A stretch of 64,000 bases of DNA from Dimorphilus gyrociliatus (lineage: Eukaryota > Annelida > Polychaeta > Dinophilidae): positions 682,001 to 746,000 of the forward strand of contig CAJFCJ010000023.1 in NCBI GenBank assembly GCA_904063045.1, given 5' to 3'. Below the pieces are notes generated by a model. The model saw only the letters and a list, made by a program, of their open reading frames with translations, was not told the DNA's origin and did not search any database. The position numbers were made by a program, and so were the translations under genes. This document shows, piece after piece, positions 50,601 through 63,508 of this stretch; within the stretch, counting starts at the first letter, position 1, and every line of letters starts with the position of its first letter.

Positions 50601-52147
50601 TTTCATTGGATGGACGAATGAGACAATGAATGACGGACGGTGAATGAACAAGGCGATTGAGTAAATAAGGTAAAGTAGAAAAATAATTTGGTAAGTTTAT
50701 TAAAAAATAACCCGGAAAAATCTGGGAAAACCTTAACCTTAAAAGAAGAGAAAAAGAAAGCGGTTCTCTTTTTCGACTAAGTAAAGATAGAAGAGAAAAA
50801 TGATTAGAAACTTTTGTATTCTATAGTGAATTTCCTCAGGGTAAATAAAACACAACAAAACAAAAGCAACTGTGCTGCTTTGCTTTCTTTTACCCCTTCT
50901 CCTTTTCTTTCTTTCGGAATAGATCACCATAAAAAACACACTAAAAAGTATAATCTCGCTATTCAACTCTTAATCAATTACGTATACCAGCGTAATTGAA
51001 AATAATGAATATTAATGAACAAGGCGTACAATTCCTGTTTTAATATTTTCCAGCCCAGAGAGAGAGAAAACATGATCAATTAGTTTTTCAACTAATGTCC
51101 TCATTCCTTCTTTCTCTATTATTTTTGTTAATTTAGAATATTCACTAGGATTAAATTTTTTATTCTAGATTTTTCTTGAATAATTAATTCAATTATTAAT
51201 AAGTCTTCTTTCTTAACGAAAGAACAAACTACGCATGAAAGTTTAGCATAGCATAATTTATTCCCTTTCTCTCTTTCCCGTATTCTTCTACCACATATGT
51301 TACGGTTTGGAAAATTATGATTACTTAAAAGTGAACATGTTTTCTTTCTTCCTTTCACTCTCTCTCTCTTTCTCTCTGTCGCTTTGTCGTCTTTCTCATA
51401 ACAGTAATCTAATTAAAGGTGCGAGTTAATATCTAAAGTCTAGGATGTGATAAATTTTAAGTAGCTCTTGCATAGTATAATAAGATTGCAGAGAGAGTCG
51501 AGTTTACAGTAGAGTATGAAGGAAAGAGGCAAAAACAGTAGATGATTATAAAAGAGAATTGCGAGAAAGTTGTATGAATTAGAAGAAAGAAAAGATTGAA
51601 AGAAGGGAAGAGAAACAATATAAGAAAAGAAATATGAATGTTTTATTAATTCGCAAGCAAGTTGCTGATTAAATTTTACTCTTTTGTCTACTGTTGCTTA
51701 TCCAACAGTGTAGTATTACCTATTATTTTTACATTTTTGCCAATATTGTTATTGTAAACAAAAATCAGGGTTACTTTTCCTTTCTTTTCTCTCCCAATTC
51801 TCTACTCCTCACCTTTTCAGGTTGTCTTCCTTCTTTCACATTATTAACCAATAAAAGATATTTCTTTTTATTTCATTATTTGTTCGTTTCTTCATATTCC
51901 GTCCATCCATCCATCCATCCACTTCGCTCACCTAACCCTCCCTCCTTCATCTGCTCATTTATTCTTTTCTCTCTTTCTTTTCTCCTTACAGATACAACAA
52001 CAAAAAAGCAACGAAAATCTCACCTTATATTTCATTTATTTCTACAAGTTTAAGACCGCCTATCCATTAGTTTCTACCCTCAACGCTTAACTTTCTGCCG
52101 ACTGTCTCTCGTCAGGCGTCGCTATATGATTTTATTTAACTCAGAAT
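47653..52147. other. Intergenic region upstream of mGluR; one orphan exon
   Basis: Mostly non-coding. The exception is a minus-strand frame at 50407-50291 starting with ATG (MPLIVDDDIIFVIGENQAID) and running 39 codons to a GTAAGA donor; it is non-repetitive and exon-like. Its phase (0) fits the acceptor at 47662 in front of the mGluR start, so it could be an upstream mGluR exon, or belong to something else. Simple repeats: GGCT/GGAT units 50551-50580, CCAT units 51902-51921, CT 51355-51380. Confidence 0.4.
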
Positions 52148-53302
52148 TCAACCGATAGATGGCGTATTCAAACACATATTTATGAAAAACGCATGAAAAC
52201 GATAATCATCAGTTAGTTCAGGATGAAAGGATGTTGCCAGAAGTTGATTTTGACAAACGGAAACGGGATGCCTGAAAGAAAACCATGGTATTGGTGGATT
52301 GTTTTACAAATGTAATGGCTAATTATAAGCATCGCGTGCAATATTACTTTGTTTTGTCTAATTTACATATTGGAGTTATCGACGTATCAGCTACAGTCAA
52401 CTCAAAGGAATATTTATTCTTTTATATTATTATGTTGTCTACGAACCTGTCTAATGTTGCCAAAACGCGAACATCCTCCGAATCGATGCTCTTTATCGAA
52501 GGGGCTCTAATAAAGATTCCCGGAAATTCCCCTCCCAGCTCCTCGTCCAATGTCAACTTGGCTTCGAAACTATCCTTTTGCCGTCCATAGGAATTTCGAA
52601 CTGTTGTCACGTGCAAACCGCCAATCTTTTGAAAATAGAGATAGAATTAGAAAGAAAAAAGTCAAAACTATGACCAGAAAATTTGATTTCTTTTGACAAA
52701 TACTGACTAGTGATTGACTGTTATTTTTCCAATCCAGAACATTATTTGACAGTAGTATTAATCCAGCGCACGTTCCCCACATTGCTTTCTTTTTAGACAT
52801 CCAATCCCGTAAACTTTCCATAAAATCTTCCGCCTGCAATAATAAACAAACCCTCTGGGTATCAATTAATACAATTATCATTCTACCTGAATCATACTTT
52901 CCGCTATCCCTATTTACATAATCTTGCCAAATGAAAAACTTGAAAGAGAGTTTTTTCTCTTTCCTACTATTCCTAAAAGCTTTCTTTTCCGTTTCTCTAT
53001 CTGTCTGTCTGTCTGTCTCTCTCTTTTCTAACTCAATTATTCTTATCACAAATTACATTTTAAAAACGCTTATCAGCTTCTATGTTTATTCCTCTCTATC
53101 GCTGATGGTGTTTCAATTAGTGAGTAGAAAGAATAATTTTTCGGTTTATAAATCACCCTAACATGATCTCTACAGCCATGACTTCTTTCTATTCCTTCTT
53201 CTACCCTCTCTATCGTCATCAGTACCCCTATGGCTAACCCTAACCTTATCTTTAACCCTATCTTTTATACATATTACGTTTTTAGTGTGGTTTATAATTA
53301 AC

Positions 53303-53333
<31 letters not shown>

Positions 53334-53545
53334 TTGTATTTTACCTTGAGGAAGATGGACATTGTCGTACTCTCTCCTCCAGGTATGACCAAGCCATCCA
53401 AACCATTTAAATGTGAAGGTTTTCTGACTTCTTCTACTTTCAGTTCAATGTCTTTATCTACGAGTTGGGTAGCTTTTTCAAAAGAATATCTGTGCTCTTT
53501 GAAAGCTCCTTGAAAGCATAAAATTCCAATTCGAACGTCTTTCAT
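52148..53545 (-). CDS. pdxT: PLP synthase glutaminase subunit (PdxT/SNO)
   Basis: Four exons (53545-53345, 52833-52708, 52625-52447, 52271-52148) splice to 209 residues, standard for this class I glutamine amidotransferase. It hydrolyses glutamine and channels ammonia to the PdxS/PDX1 synthase for pyridoxal 5'-phosphate. Landmarks: [13 protein letters not shown] at the N terminus, [10 protein letters not shown], nucleophile Cys89 in [26 protein letters not shown], and His185/Glu187 in [10 protein letters not shown]; the catalytic triad is complete. A minus-strand AATAAA lies about 15 bp past the stop. The gene is head to head with PDX1, 517 bp between start codons. All introns are short and in frame, and the gene has the AT-rich, repeat-bearing introns of its neighbours, so it is a resident nuclear gene and not bacterial contamination. 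Confidence 0.96.
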
Positions 53546-54062
53546 GTTGATTGTGCAAGTTGGACGTGTATAACCTGTACGAAATGTAGGGGAGAGGAAA
53601 AATCGGGTTAGTATTTAAAGATTTGGTTACAATTCGTATAATATTTCGTTTTTATGTCTTTCTTCAATCGTCATCCTCCATCTCCTCCTCTAGTTTGGTT
53701 TTCAAAGAAAGAAAACCAATAATCATTGTGACTTTCAAGGTTATTGAAAAATAATTACTATACCTCTCTATTGTTAACTATCTAAACAAATAAAGATAAG
53801 AAAAAAGAAAAAGGGTAAAAATTACTGTTTAAAGGGAAAAAATGCTCTCCTCTCTCTATTACAGTCTTCTTGTACTGCCTGTCTCAAGTATTGTTGGCAA
53901 TGAACCACATTTTGACTTGGCCTCTTATTGTATTTTTCTTATCTGCGAAAGTACATGGCGGTTGTTTATATCTTTTCTATCGTTGAACTATTGACCTTGG
54001 TATTTACTATAAAAGGTACGAGATTTCGTCTATCTTTCAGTAAAATCCTTTACGTATACAAC
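53546..54062. promoter_or_regulatory. Putative bidirectional promoter of pdxT and PDX1
   Basis: The 517 bp between the two divergent start codons must hold both 5' UTRs and promoters. I see no clear TATA box, CRE or palindromic operator. An uninterrupted GAAAGAAAACC-type purine run near 53705 is the only notable feature. The role is inferred from the head-to-head layout alone. Confidence 0.45.
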
Positions 54063-56665
54063 ATGCCAATTTTACCAGGTGTTAAAGACGGTTCGTATCA
54101 GAAAATTCAATAGCAGATTTCTCTTCTTCTTCTTCTTCGTCGTCGTCGTCGTCGTCTTCTCCATTTTCCTCTTCATCTAATAATCTTTATTATTTTGAAG
54201 TAAAATTTCTATACTTTTGAAAATTGAAATATATTTCTATAGGTAAACCACTAAATGAAGGACAAGACACTGTTCCCAGTATTGGTTTTGGTACCTTTAC
54301 CGTCAAGTCTGGTCTTGCCCAAATGGCAAAGGGAGGAGTCGTTATGGATGTGACCAACGCCGAACAAGCGAGAATAGCCGAACAGGCTGGGGTAAGCATA
54401 AAAAGAAATGGAGATATAGAGATATAAATAGATAGATAGATAGATAGAAAACTCCCTTTGCTTCCCCTTGTGCAATAGTTTTGCAAATGTTTAAGTCATA
54501 CATTTTAAAATAGGCTTGCGCCGTCATGGCTCTCGAGAGAGTGCCGGCAGACATCCGAAAAGATGGTGGAGTAGCAAGAATGTCCGATCCGAAGGTGAAA
54601 TTTTCCTACTTTCTAGTATAAAACATTCTAACAATTAACAAGTCTGTACAAAACCCTATAATAGAAAATTAAAGAAATTTGCGAGACAGTATCAATTCCC
54701 GTAATGGCGAAAGCCAGAATTGGACACTTTGCGGAAGCTCAAATATTAGAAGCCTTGGGAGTTGACATGGTTGACGAATCAGAAGGTATATTGTTTTTCT
54801 GCTAGAGAACATCTTGCATTAACAAAGTGTAAGACTATAATTTTCAGACGGTTATTAAAATGCGAAATATACCATCTACTAAATTTTAAATAATAGACAT
54901 TTTTCACTATATAGTCTCTCTTATTTAGCCAAACAATCTATCTTTCCGTTCATTTTGTCTCTCTCTACCTACTTTATATTTGTTGCTTTTCTACAGTGTT
55001 AACTCAGGCCGATTACGAAAATCATATCGATAAAAGGCAATTTAAAATACCTTTCGTTTGCGGAGCAAGAAATTTAGGCGAAGCTCTGAGGAGAATTGCC
55101 GAAGGAGCAGCAATGATAAGAACGAAGGGTGAAGCGGGAACTGGTAAGTAATATATCTTTTACTATTACATTATTAATTAACTAGGCAGTTGTCACTATT
55201 GTTGTCTACACGAATCGGATAGGAGAGAGATAGGGTATTCTTCAACGCCATATAGTAGGCCGAAAAACGTATACAATGCACCATAAGTATGAACTAAGAA
55301 ACTCGACCAAGTAGATTGCGTGTCAATAAACAGCATAGGTTACATGAATAGCATGTACAAGGCGAGAAATACGTCCAGCTTAGCCTTAATTAATCAGCTG
55401 ATAGCTATTAGTGAAGATTTAAAAAAGTGTAATCAAGTTCAAGAGAGAAGATAGCTGGAATAGTAGACTTGAAAAAGATAAGACACGTACTATAAACTGT
55501 ACGGGAGAGATGAATTAAACAATAGAGGAGGAATAGTTGAAATATCAATGATTTATGAAACATTATCTTATTTCACTTTATCTACTGAAAATGTACTTAT
55601 TTTAATGAATTAATCAATCTAACTTTTCTTTACTAATAGATTTAATCATTTCCTATATATTACGTTATACTTTTAAGAATATTCTTTTACATAATTACGT
55701 TCTAGGCAATCTATCATTCAGTCATTTTTTTTCCTTCTCCTCTCCTTCTCCTTTTCCTCCTCCTCCCCCTACTCCCTCATCTTATCTTACCCACCTACTT
55801 ATCTACTTTTTCGTTATCTGAATTTGTAATGGATACGCCTACTTCAAATACAATTCAATTTTTCTTTTGCCACTCGTCTCAACTAATCATTGTTATCTAC
55901 CTTTAATCGAGCCTATCAATAAATTATCTACAAGAAATCATTGACTTTCATTTTCTGTCCGTTAATCTTTATATAATGGCATGCCATTAAATATATAGCT
56001 GTACAAGTAGATCTAATCAATCTTATAGCATGCTATAGCCTAGTAATTCTGCATTTACTTTTCTCTAAATGCAGACCGGAAGCAATTAAATGTCTTTGTC
56101 ACTTATTTTGTATTTTAATTAAGTAGCTAATTAATTATTCCATTTATTTTGACTAGTCGAACTTTTGTTTCTTTTTAAGGAAATGTTGTTGAGGCTGTTA
56201 AGCACGCTAGAACAATTAAAAGACAAATTAACTTTGGAAAATCTATGGACGAAGAAGAGTTATATTCTTACGCTAAAGAACTACAGGTTCCCTATGATCT
56301 GCTAGTTAAAACTGTTGAAATGGGTAGACTACCTATAGTTAATTTTGCGGCTGGCGGCTTAGCAACTCCCGCAGACGTTTCACTACTAATGCAGTTGGGC
56401 GTCGATGGAGTTTTCGTTGGATCAGGTATCTTTAAAAGTTCAAATCCCGAAAAAAGAGCTGTCGCCATGGTACAGGCAGTCACGCACTATAAGGATGCCA
56501 AAAAGATGGCTGAAATAAGCGAAGATTTAGGAGAACCAATGGTAATGAGATTTTTAAACATTACTGCAGCCATAGTCTATCCAATTATCTGTATGATTTT
56601 ATAAACGAGATACTTTTTCGTATACTATACATACTACATATATCAATATACATATGCAGTATAAA

Positions 56666-56703
<38 letters not shown>

Positions 56704-56803
56704 CTTACGCGCTAAGTAATTACCTCTTTCATCTCTAAAGGTGGGATTAAATTGCGACGACATTGGTGAGAAATGGTCGCTAAAGGAATCCTCAAGAGAT
56801 TAG
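54063..56803 (+). CDS. PDX1: PLP synthase synthase subunit (PdxS/SNZ/PDX1)
   Basis: Seven exons (54063-54078, 54243-54391, 54514-54594, 54665-54785, 54997-55143, 56180-56541, 56741-56803) join to 312 residues, the family length. The TIM-barrel enzyme condenses ribose/ribulose 5-phosphate, glyceraldehyde 3-phosphate and ammonia to pyridoxal 5'-phosphate. Conserved stretches: [17 protein letters not shown] with Asp41, [17 protein letters not shown] with Lys98, [41 protein letters not shown] with Lys166, and [31 protein letters not shown]. Asp41, Lys98 and Lys166 equal Asp24, Lys81 and Lys149 of Bacillus PdxS, all 17 residues further on. Exon 6 reads open past its donor; splicing at 56541 to 56741 restores the normal EPMVGLN C-terminal region. 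Intron 1 has a (TTC)n(GTC)n tract; intron 5 is 1.0 kb. Confidence 0.97.
54121..54165. repeat. (TTC)n(GTC)n trinucleotide tract in PDX1 intron 1
   Basis: About six TTC units run into about six GTC units. It is placed within the first intron, between the 16-nt first coding exon and exon 2. Confidence 0.85.
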
Positions 56804-59800
56804 ATTGTAAAGGCAAAGGAAAGAAACGCAAAAAAAAAGAGAGGAAATATCGTAAATCATAAAAAGGAAAAAAAGAATAAATAAATCGCAATGAAAAGAA
56901 AGACGCAAGTCGGCTTATTTCTACTTTTAATCGTAATGGAAAATGTGTAAAAAAAAGATTATTTGAATAAATTTCTAGTGCATTTATCCCTCATCTAAAT
57001 TCTTTTACAAATTAATATATCAATATCTCCTACAATAGAACCCATGTCTTTTAATTTTTCATCATATAATCAGATAATACTGTGTATACAGAATAGTTTA
57101 TTCCGTTCAAACACCATTCAACTCGCCAATAGGTGCCAAATACAGTATATCTATAAAAACTTTATTACGCTCTTTTACTTGCCTATAGCAAAAGCAATCG
57201 CGAAGTAAACTGTAGATGCGCTAAACGTTTTATGTATAGCTTTATTACTGCTAAATAAGAGAAACAAAACTACTACGTAATAGTTGCAAATCCTTGCGTT
57301 TATGTATTATTGCTTTATTTTTCACTTGAACGACAATGTTCACATTTCAGAGAATGAACCGAGCACTAGTCCTTTCGAATATCAGAGGGATCTCCTAACC
57401 ATATTCTTAATTTTAAACAAGATTAGAGTGTCTCTCTCTCTCGCCAAACCTATCAGAGGAAATTACTGTATAATATCAGGCCTCTTTTTTCAGAGTGCTT
57501 GTAAAAGAAAATAATTTCCTCCCGCCTATTCAACTTACAAATGTAAAACATTCATTTGTAATATTTCTTCTCGTTGCATATTTGTGGTTGTCGTCCTTAG
57601 CCTGTTCCAGATAAGCCTAATTAATTGAGATGTTTTAATGTTGCATATCTTTGCCTGCATCTTCTTGCTGAAGAAAAGTCTAGAAATTTATTGCACCATA
57701 GTTGTTTCTCTTTCCTCCTCACTTCGCATCCTAAAACCGTTAAAGGACAAAGGTTTTCCAAGAATTAGGAGATGGTAGCATTACTCTACCAATTCTTTAG
57801 TCTTACAGTTTATCTATTCGAATATCAGATTAGCCGCTATTAGGACTGTTACTACTATACTATTTTAATTAGTGCCTTACAAGAGGTCAGACTGCATTCA
57901 TTTCGTGACGTCTATTATACTAATTTAGATATCATTTATCTTTATCGTGATTGCCATCAAACTTATCTTAAACAGGCCTTTTGATCGGACAATGACAGTT
58001 ATCTTGACAATAAATCTTTCAATTATTTTAATAATAATACATTTATTGTTCATGCAATTTTACAATTAACTCACTTAGAATTTCATGATTTTTTCATTCT
58101 AGTTATACTTATTATTGTTCAAACAGAGAGACATGCCTATCATATCTCTTTGATATAAAGTTTTTTGAAGTACATACTGCAGTTTTTGTTGATTTCGCTC
58201 TTTCTCTCTCTCTCTCTCTCTAGAAAAAAACTTTTAAGATGCTAGAGATCCGTTACTCTTTTTTTGCCAAAATGAATTACAAATAGCACTGTTCGTCACT
58301 CTAATATTTAAAGAATCATCAGGGTCATTTATAGGCAGAGGTGTCTGTTGGAGAGGAAATTTTCTCCCTTTCCTCTCCTTTCATAATTTAATCTGTATCG
58401 CTTCACTTATTCCTGCGTCAGCGTAAAGACAAATTGCTGGGGTTGAAGCGTTAACGGCTGCGATAGAATAGTAGCCCAATGATTTCAATAGTGTTAACAT
58501 TAATGACATAAAATGAATAAAGGAATTGTCGTAAAGAGTGCGTCTTTAGAAAAGCAAAGAGATAGAGAAAGAAAAGTAAATAATAATAAGAGTGCTATAT
58601 TGAATAATATGTGTCATGTGCCTGCTTTAAAAAACTATATCTTTCAAAGATAACACTTGATATTGAAACAATTTTGTGTAACAATGAAAGTGAAACAAAT
58701 GACATTGTTTCAAGTATAAATACTACACTTTTTCCATCAACAACTTTTTCGCTTACTCACTCTTCTTATTCGTTTTTTGCTCGGACTATTGTCTTACGCT
58801 CTTCTTATAGACGAAAGAGGTTAGAAATTGGCGACATTTCTTCACTCATTCACTTGCGCAGCAACCCGTCTACGCATCTATTTATCCATCCATCCATCCA
58901 TCCATCTGTCTATCTATGTATAACAAACACGCTTTTGTTTATTTCTCAATGGACATGCTTGTAATAAATAGGACAATAACAACTTAAGCAAAACACTGAC
59001 GCAGGAGAAACAAGGACACGAACCAACTATTAAATCTGATAAAAGATACTCGACTGAAAACTTGTTATTTCATTTAAAAATAAACGCAAAACACCCGCAA
59101 AACTCTCTTTCTTTGCCATCGTTCAGTTAATATATTCCTTTGCACACAATCACAAAAAATTTCGTCATCTCTCTTTCTTGTATTACGGTTAGATAAAAAA
59201 AAACTGAAAGTGAATAACGTAAACAAGTAAAGATATGAAATAAACTTGTACTTTGTTCGTATCATACGCGGACAAATCCATTATTAATATCTGGTAAGAG
59301 CCAGAGGGGGGTAGAATGGATAATCTACCTAAAGACAGATAGACAGATTGGCCGATAGATTAACGAAGGGACAGACGCGGAGAATAGAAGAAAACGAGCA
59401 AAACATAGTCGTAAAAAAACAAAAGGGAAATAATTCTAGTTGAACAGATTGAGATTATTAGAGGAGAATTTGACCAGACTTCTAGGAAAAGATAATTACA
59501 TTTAATTGAGATAATTATTTATCTGCATGGTATTTGTATTTCAAGTTCAACTTTGACAGATATTACAAATCTCGCTTGCAATTTGTAATATCTTATGTAA
59601 CAACAGTAAGTGAGTTAGGGTGTAAGTCTGTGTGTGTATTATTCAACATTTCTATCAGTCGCAGTAGTAGCCTAGCAGTCATTTTAAATATTTTATTTGT
59701 CATTCTTTCAACCTTTACCGACTTTCTGCTAAAGAAGTCAACATCAGGGGAGTAGGATTTTACTTGGTTCCCTGTTAACGCAAATTTTCTTTCCCTTGCT

Positions 59801-62625
59801 GTATTTTAGAAATCTTTACTAGTGAAATAAGAAAGAAAGCGAACAAACAAACAAGCAAACACGACTTAACCCTAACCCTATTTAATTTTCCCATTCCTCC
59901 AAGACCCCTGTCTCAACATATTTTTTGCTACCTCCAGCCTAACAATTCAGTATAGCTTCGCAATCTCAACCCCTATTTTTAATCTACGAGTTGAAAGGAA
60001 ATTTTTACGCATTGCTCATTAAACTTTACTGTATTGCCCTATTTTGTGACCATAAAAACATTATAGCTCATTTCCCTCTACGCTTCCTAGTTTTTTTTTT
60101 AAAATTTAATCGAAATTATTTAAAAGAAAATTGCTAAAATTTTTAGCTGGCCCTTTTTTTTTATCCCTATTCCCAACTCGCTCTTGCTTGCCTTCCGCTT
60201 CTTTCCCTCTTCCCTACTACCCCTTGCTCTCTATCGTACTTTCTCTCTCTCTCTCTCTGTACCGACCTATCTATGGCTGTGTATGTGTGTGTCTATTTGT
60301 ATGTTTGTCTGTCTCTCTGCTTGTCTTTCTTTTTCATCGTTGTTGATTTCTTTTTTTCTCCCTCACTCCCCCACCGCCTGATTTTATTTTATTAATAAAT
60401 GCTTCATTCTTCGACTCTTGACTAATATATCTCTGTGTACTAAAAGACTTTACTCTACAGAGATATAACTGAGGTTTTAGTGATTTACTCCCCTCTTACA
60501 TTTGCTAATTTAGATGCATTTAGATGTTAAAATAACACATCACCAAGTGTGAGTTTTCTCAAATCATATGAAAAATTAACTGCCCTCTCTCCACAGTTCT
60601 ACCGAATGTTTGGTAATCATAAGTATATTTGTTTACCTATAGATGGCGTCCTTACCAGGCAATAAAACAACTATTTGTGATAAGAATAGTAACCAAACTA
60701 CCGTTGTGTGTAAAAGATTTACGGTATGGAGAACGTAAATTCGTAATAAATTTTACAAGTGGATGCCTACCTGGCTACTATGTCGCATGTTCCCGATTTT
60801 TTTTTCATTGCATCATCATCATCATCAGTATCATCCTTTTATAGAAAATTACCAAATAGTAGACAAAATTGAGCAACTAGCTTAATATTTCTATTAAGAA
60901 ATATAGAGGGAGGGAAAATTGACAAACAAACAACTGTGCACTGTTGTATATTTTATAGTAAATAGCTATCTCGCAACGATATAAAAACAAGCAATAATTG
61001 ACTTTTTTCTACCCTTCCTTACTAGTAGATAAGCAATAATTGCTGTTGAATTCTCAGTTATTCACCCTTTTCCCATGGTATTATGCTCACGTCTAGTCAT
61101 AAATACAGGGTCAGAACTATTAATCTAATCCGACTAAGCAACGTATCATCTAGAATGTAACTTTACACTTTGAAAAACCGATTGATGAAAACAGATTATA
61201 TGCGTTAATGTCACATTCGTCGCTTGGCAGGTAATTGTAGATTGTTTAAAGTGCTTTCATTTCAATCTTATTCAATATTCTTCCAATAATGCTTTTCATT
61301 TAACCTGCTCAGTAGAAGAAAATATGTTACAACTGGCAAAGCACATCAAAGAGAAAACGCATTTCACACAATTCTATATTCTAAATTTAACTATCTTCAA
61401 TATTTATTTAATCAATATTCAAACGGGACAATCAGGGGTTTATCGTATTCTATTCTTGTTTTGCTTTCCAGTAACTGGTTTGTTACCTTGATTAGTCGTA
61501 ACCCATAATAACAGCTCTAGTCGGCTAATCAACTTGAACTCTGCTATGAAATCAGCATACAACTATTTCAAAGTATCCCCCAACCGCCACAATTGATTGG
61601 AAAATTCGACTTGTAGATAGTTCAATTGGCAGACAGTCCTCTAACACTCCAGGGGAGCTAAACATAGTGAATTGTTGCAAGTTGACGCCTTCAGCGACAC
61701 TAGAAATATACTTCGTTTAACGAAACATAAATACACCTGAAATTCCTAAATAATCTCCGAAGGATTACTATTACAGCAGCTACTGGACAATTCGCGCTTC
61801 TTGTTTTTCAGTACACCCAAGACGGAGATTAGTTGGGTTAAAAACTGACAGACGCATCTTACAATGAACACTTGAGAATGCTTCTTTCCTCTCTATGAGA
61901 CGACGTAAAAAGCCACTAGATGCTAAACGCCTACAAAGAGTAAAAGCCTACGAAAACTTTTTTCAGATTGGTACAACGATTAAACTATGCTTTATCCAGA
62001 TCGATCTATAAAGAAAGGAATAATGTCTATTGAGAACTATCTACATATTCAATAAGACTAAAAACAACATCAGCTCGTGTCTGGTCACCAAGCTAGAAGA
62101 CTTGAAAATCTAGTCTATAAACCTAACCCTTTTAAACGTTAATGATTTTCAATTGAGATTTAATAAATAATTTGTAAAAACTTCAATTACAGGAGAAAAC
62201 TTGAAATTTAAACGATCGCTTTCCATTACAAAATAATCCTTAATTCAGTAAAGTACGTTCAGGATTGAAATACTCCATATGTTCTGCGTTTTCTAATCAT
62301 TTGTAAACGTCCTCCACTCTAATTAGGGTGCTGGAGTAGAAATGATTCATTTTCGGCAAACATGTCTATTTTGTTACTATGTAAACTTTTAAGAGAGACA
62401 ATAGTAGCTGAAAAACTCGATGGTTAAGATCTAGCCGTGTAAATCTAGAAGATAATCATACCATTTGTCAAATGATTGTAAATGATTTCCTATTGTATAA
62501 TTCCTTTGATATTTTCAATTAAGATGATTTGTTTGTCCCTTGTTTCGTATTATATTTTATGGGAAAACGCTGCAACTTGAACATCAAATAAATACGCAAT
62601 TTGCTATTTTACATCATATAAAATA
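56804..62625. other. Intergenic region downstream of PDX1
   Basis: No gene recognised. PDX1 poly(A) signals AATAAA occur at ~56878 and ~56966. Two non-repetitive frames deserve note: 60643-60711 (ATGGCGTCC..., 23 codons to a GTATGG donor) and 61895-62008 (about 37 residues, MRRRKKPLDAKRLQRVKAY onward). Neither matches a family I know. CCAT repeats at 58883-58905; CT/TG repeats 60238-60330; a telomere-like TAACCCTAACCC at ~59868. From about 61100 on, microsatellites become rare. Confidence 0.45.
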
Positions 62626-63508
62626 GTTAGGGTTAGGGTAAAACCACAACAGTTTGCTCGTTTTCATTAATATCCAATATTGGGCACTCATTCCTCTTTT
62701 TGCCATAGATAGATGCTATAGTTTGTTTTTCATGTATTTTATATTAAGCCTAACTTATCTACTCTTTCATTTATATTGATAATAACATTATTTAATTTAA
62801 CTTTTTTTTTAATTGTATAAATGGGAAAGTTGATTAATTTCTTTTAATAATTCTAGGGAATAGTTATCCCACATATAGTTAGCTTTTGCAAACAGGATTT
62901 TTGGAAATATGATGAGAGCAGATTCTCCTTTCATTTAATAAGGTCACTTGATCTATTTTGCCCTATGAGCATCTATCTGCTATTTTAAGATGGGTTGTTG
63001 GGTGTTAAGGTTTTGTTTCGCCTCAACATTGGCTCGTAGTAGATACATTCAATAGCGATGATGGATCTTGTAGTTGTTTGGTAACTGGTGTCAAGTTTGG
63101 GTTGTTTTTCCTTTTCGTCATTGATATACAGAACTACGGTGGCGCCAATGGTACTTGTAATTGGTTTAAAGATACTACTTAAACTTTGGGTAGGATTCTG
63201 GTTGATAGTGTAAAAATTTCAATAAATCTTTGTACTAATATTAGTACAATATTGTCCCAAAACTTTCCAGTACAGTAGGAAATTAGTTCAAAAGTGGCCT
63301 TAGAGACGGAGAAACTTGTACATCTCTTAAAAAGGCTTTTCAAAATCACTAGTATTTCCATGTTATAAATCGAAAACTTGAAAATTTTTTTATATAGTTT
63401 ACTATGCAGGTGATGGATTTTGTGATGAACGCACATTAGTGATGTACAAATATACAGTGGATGTTGTTGAAAACGCCCACAGTTTTGTGGTTTTACCCTA
63501 ACCCTAAC
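62626..63508. mobile_element. Segment bounded by 23-bp inverted telomere-like repeats
   Basis: GTTAGGGTTAGGGTAAAACC... at 62626-62648 is repeated exactly in reverse complement at 63486-63508 (TGTGGTTTTACCCTAACC...). The 0.88-kb interior is free of microsatellites and has a minus-strand frame (63436-63179, 85 residues, no recognised domain). Layout fits a MITE-like or telomere-associated element, or a foldback remnant. No target-site duplication is clear, and no transposase domain was found. Confidence 0.4.

Noticed and set aside
56542-56604. Unspliced C-terminal end of PDX1 ([17 protein letters not shown])
   Set aside because: This is read-through into intron 6; splicing at 56541 to 56741 restores the conserved EPMVGLN ending.
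52148-56803. Bacterial contamination as source of the PLP synthase genes
   Set aside because: Both genes have multiple short GT-AG introns with repeats typical of the neighbourhood and lie between animal genes and animal-type intergenic DNA.
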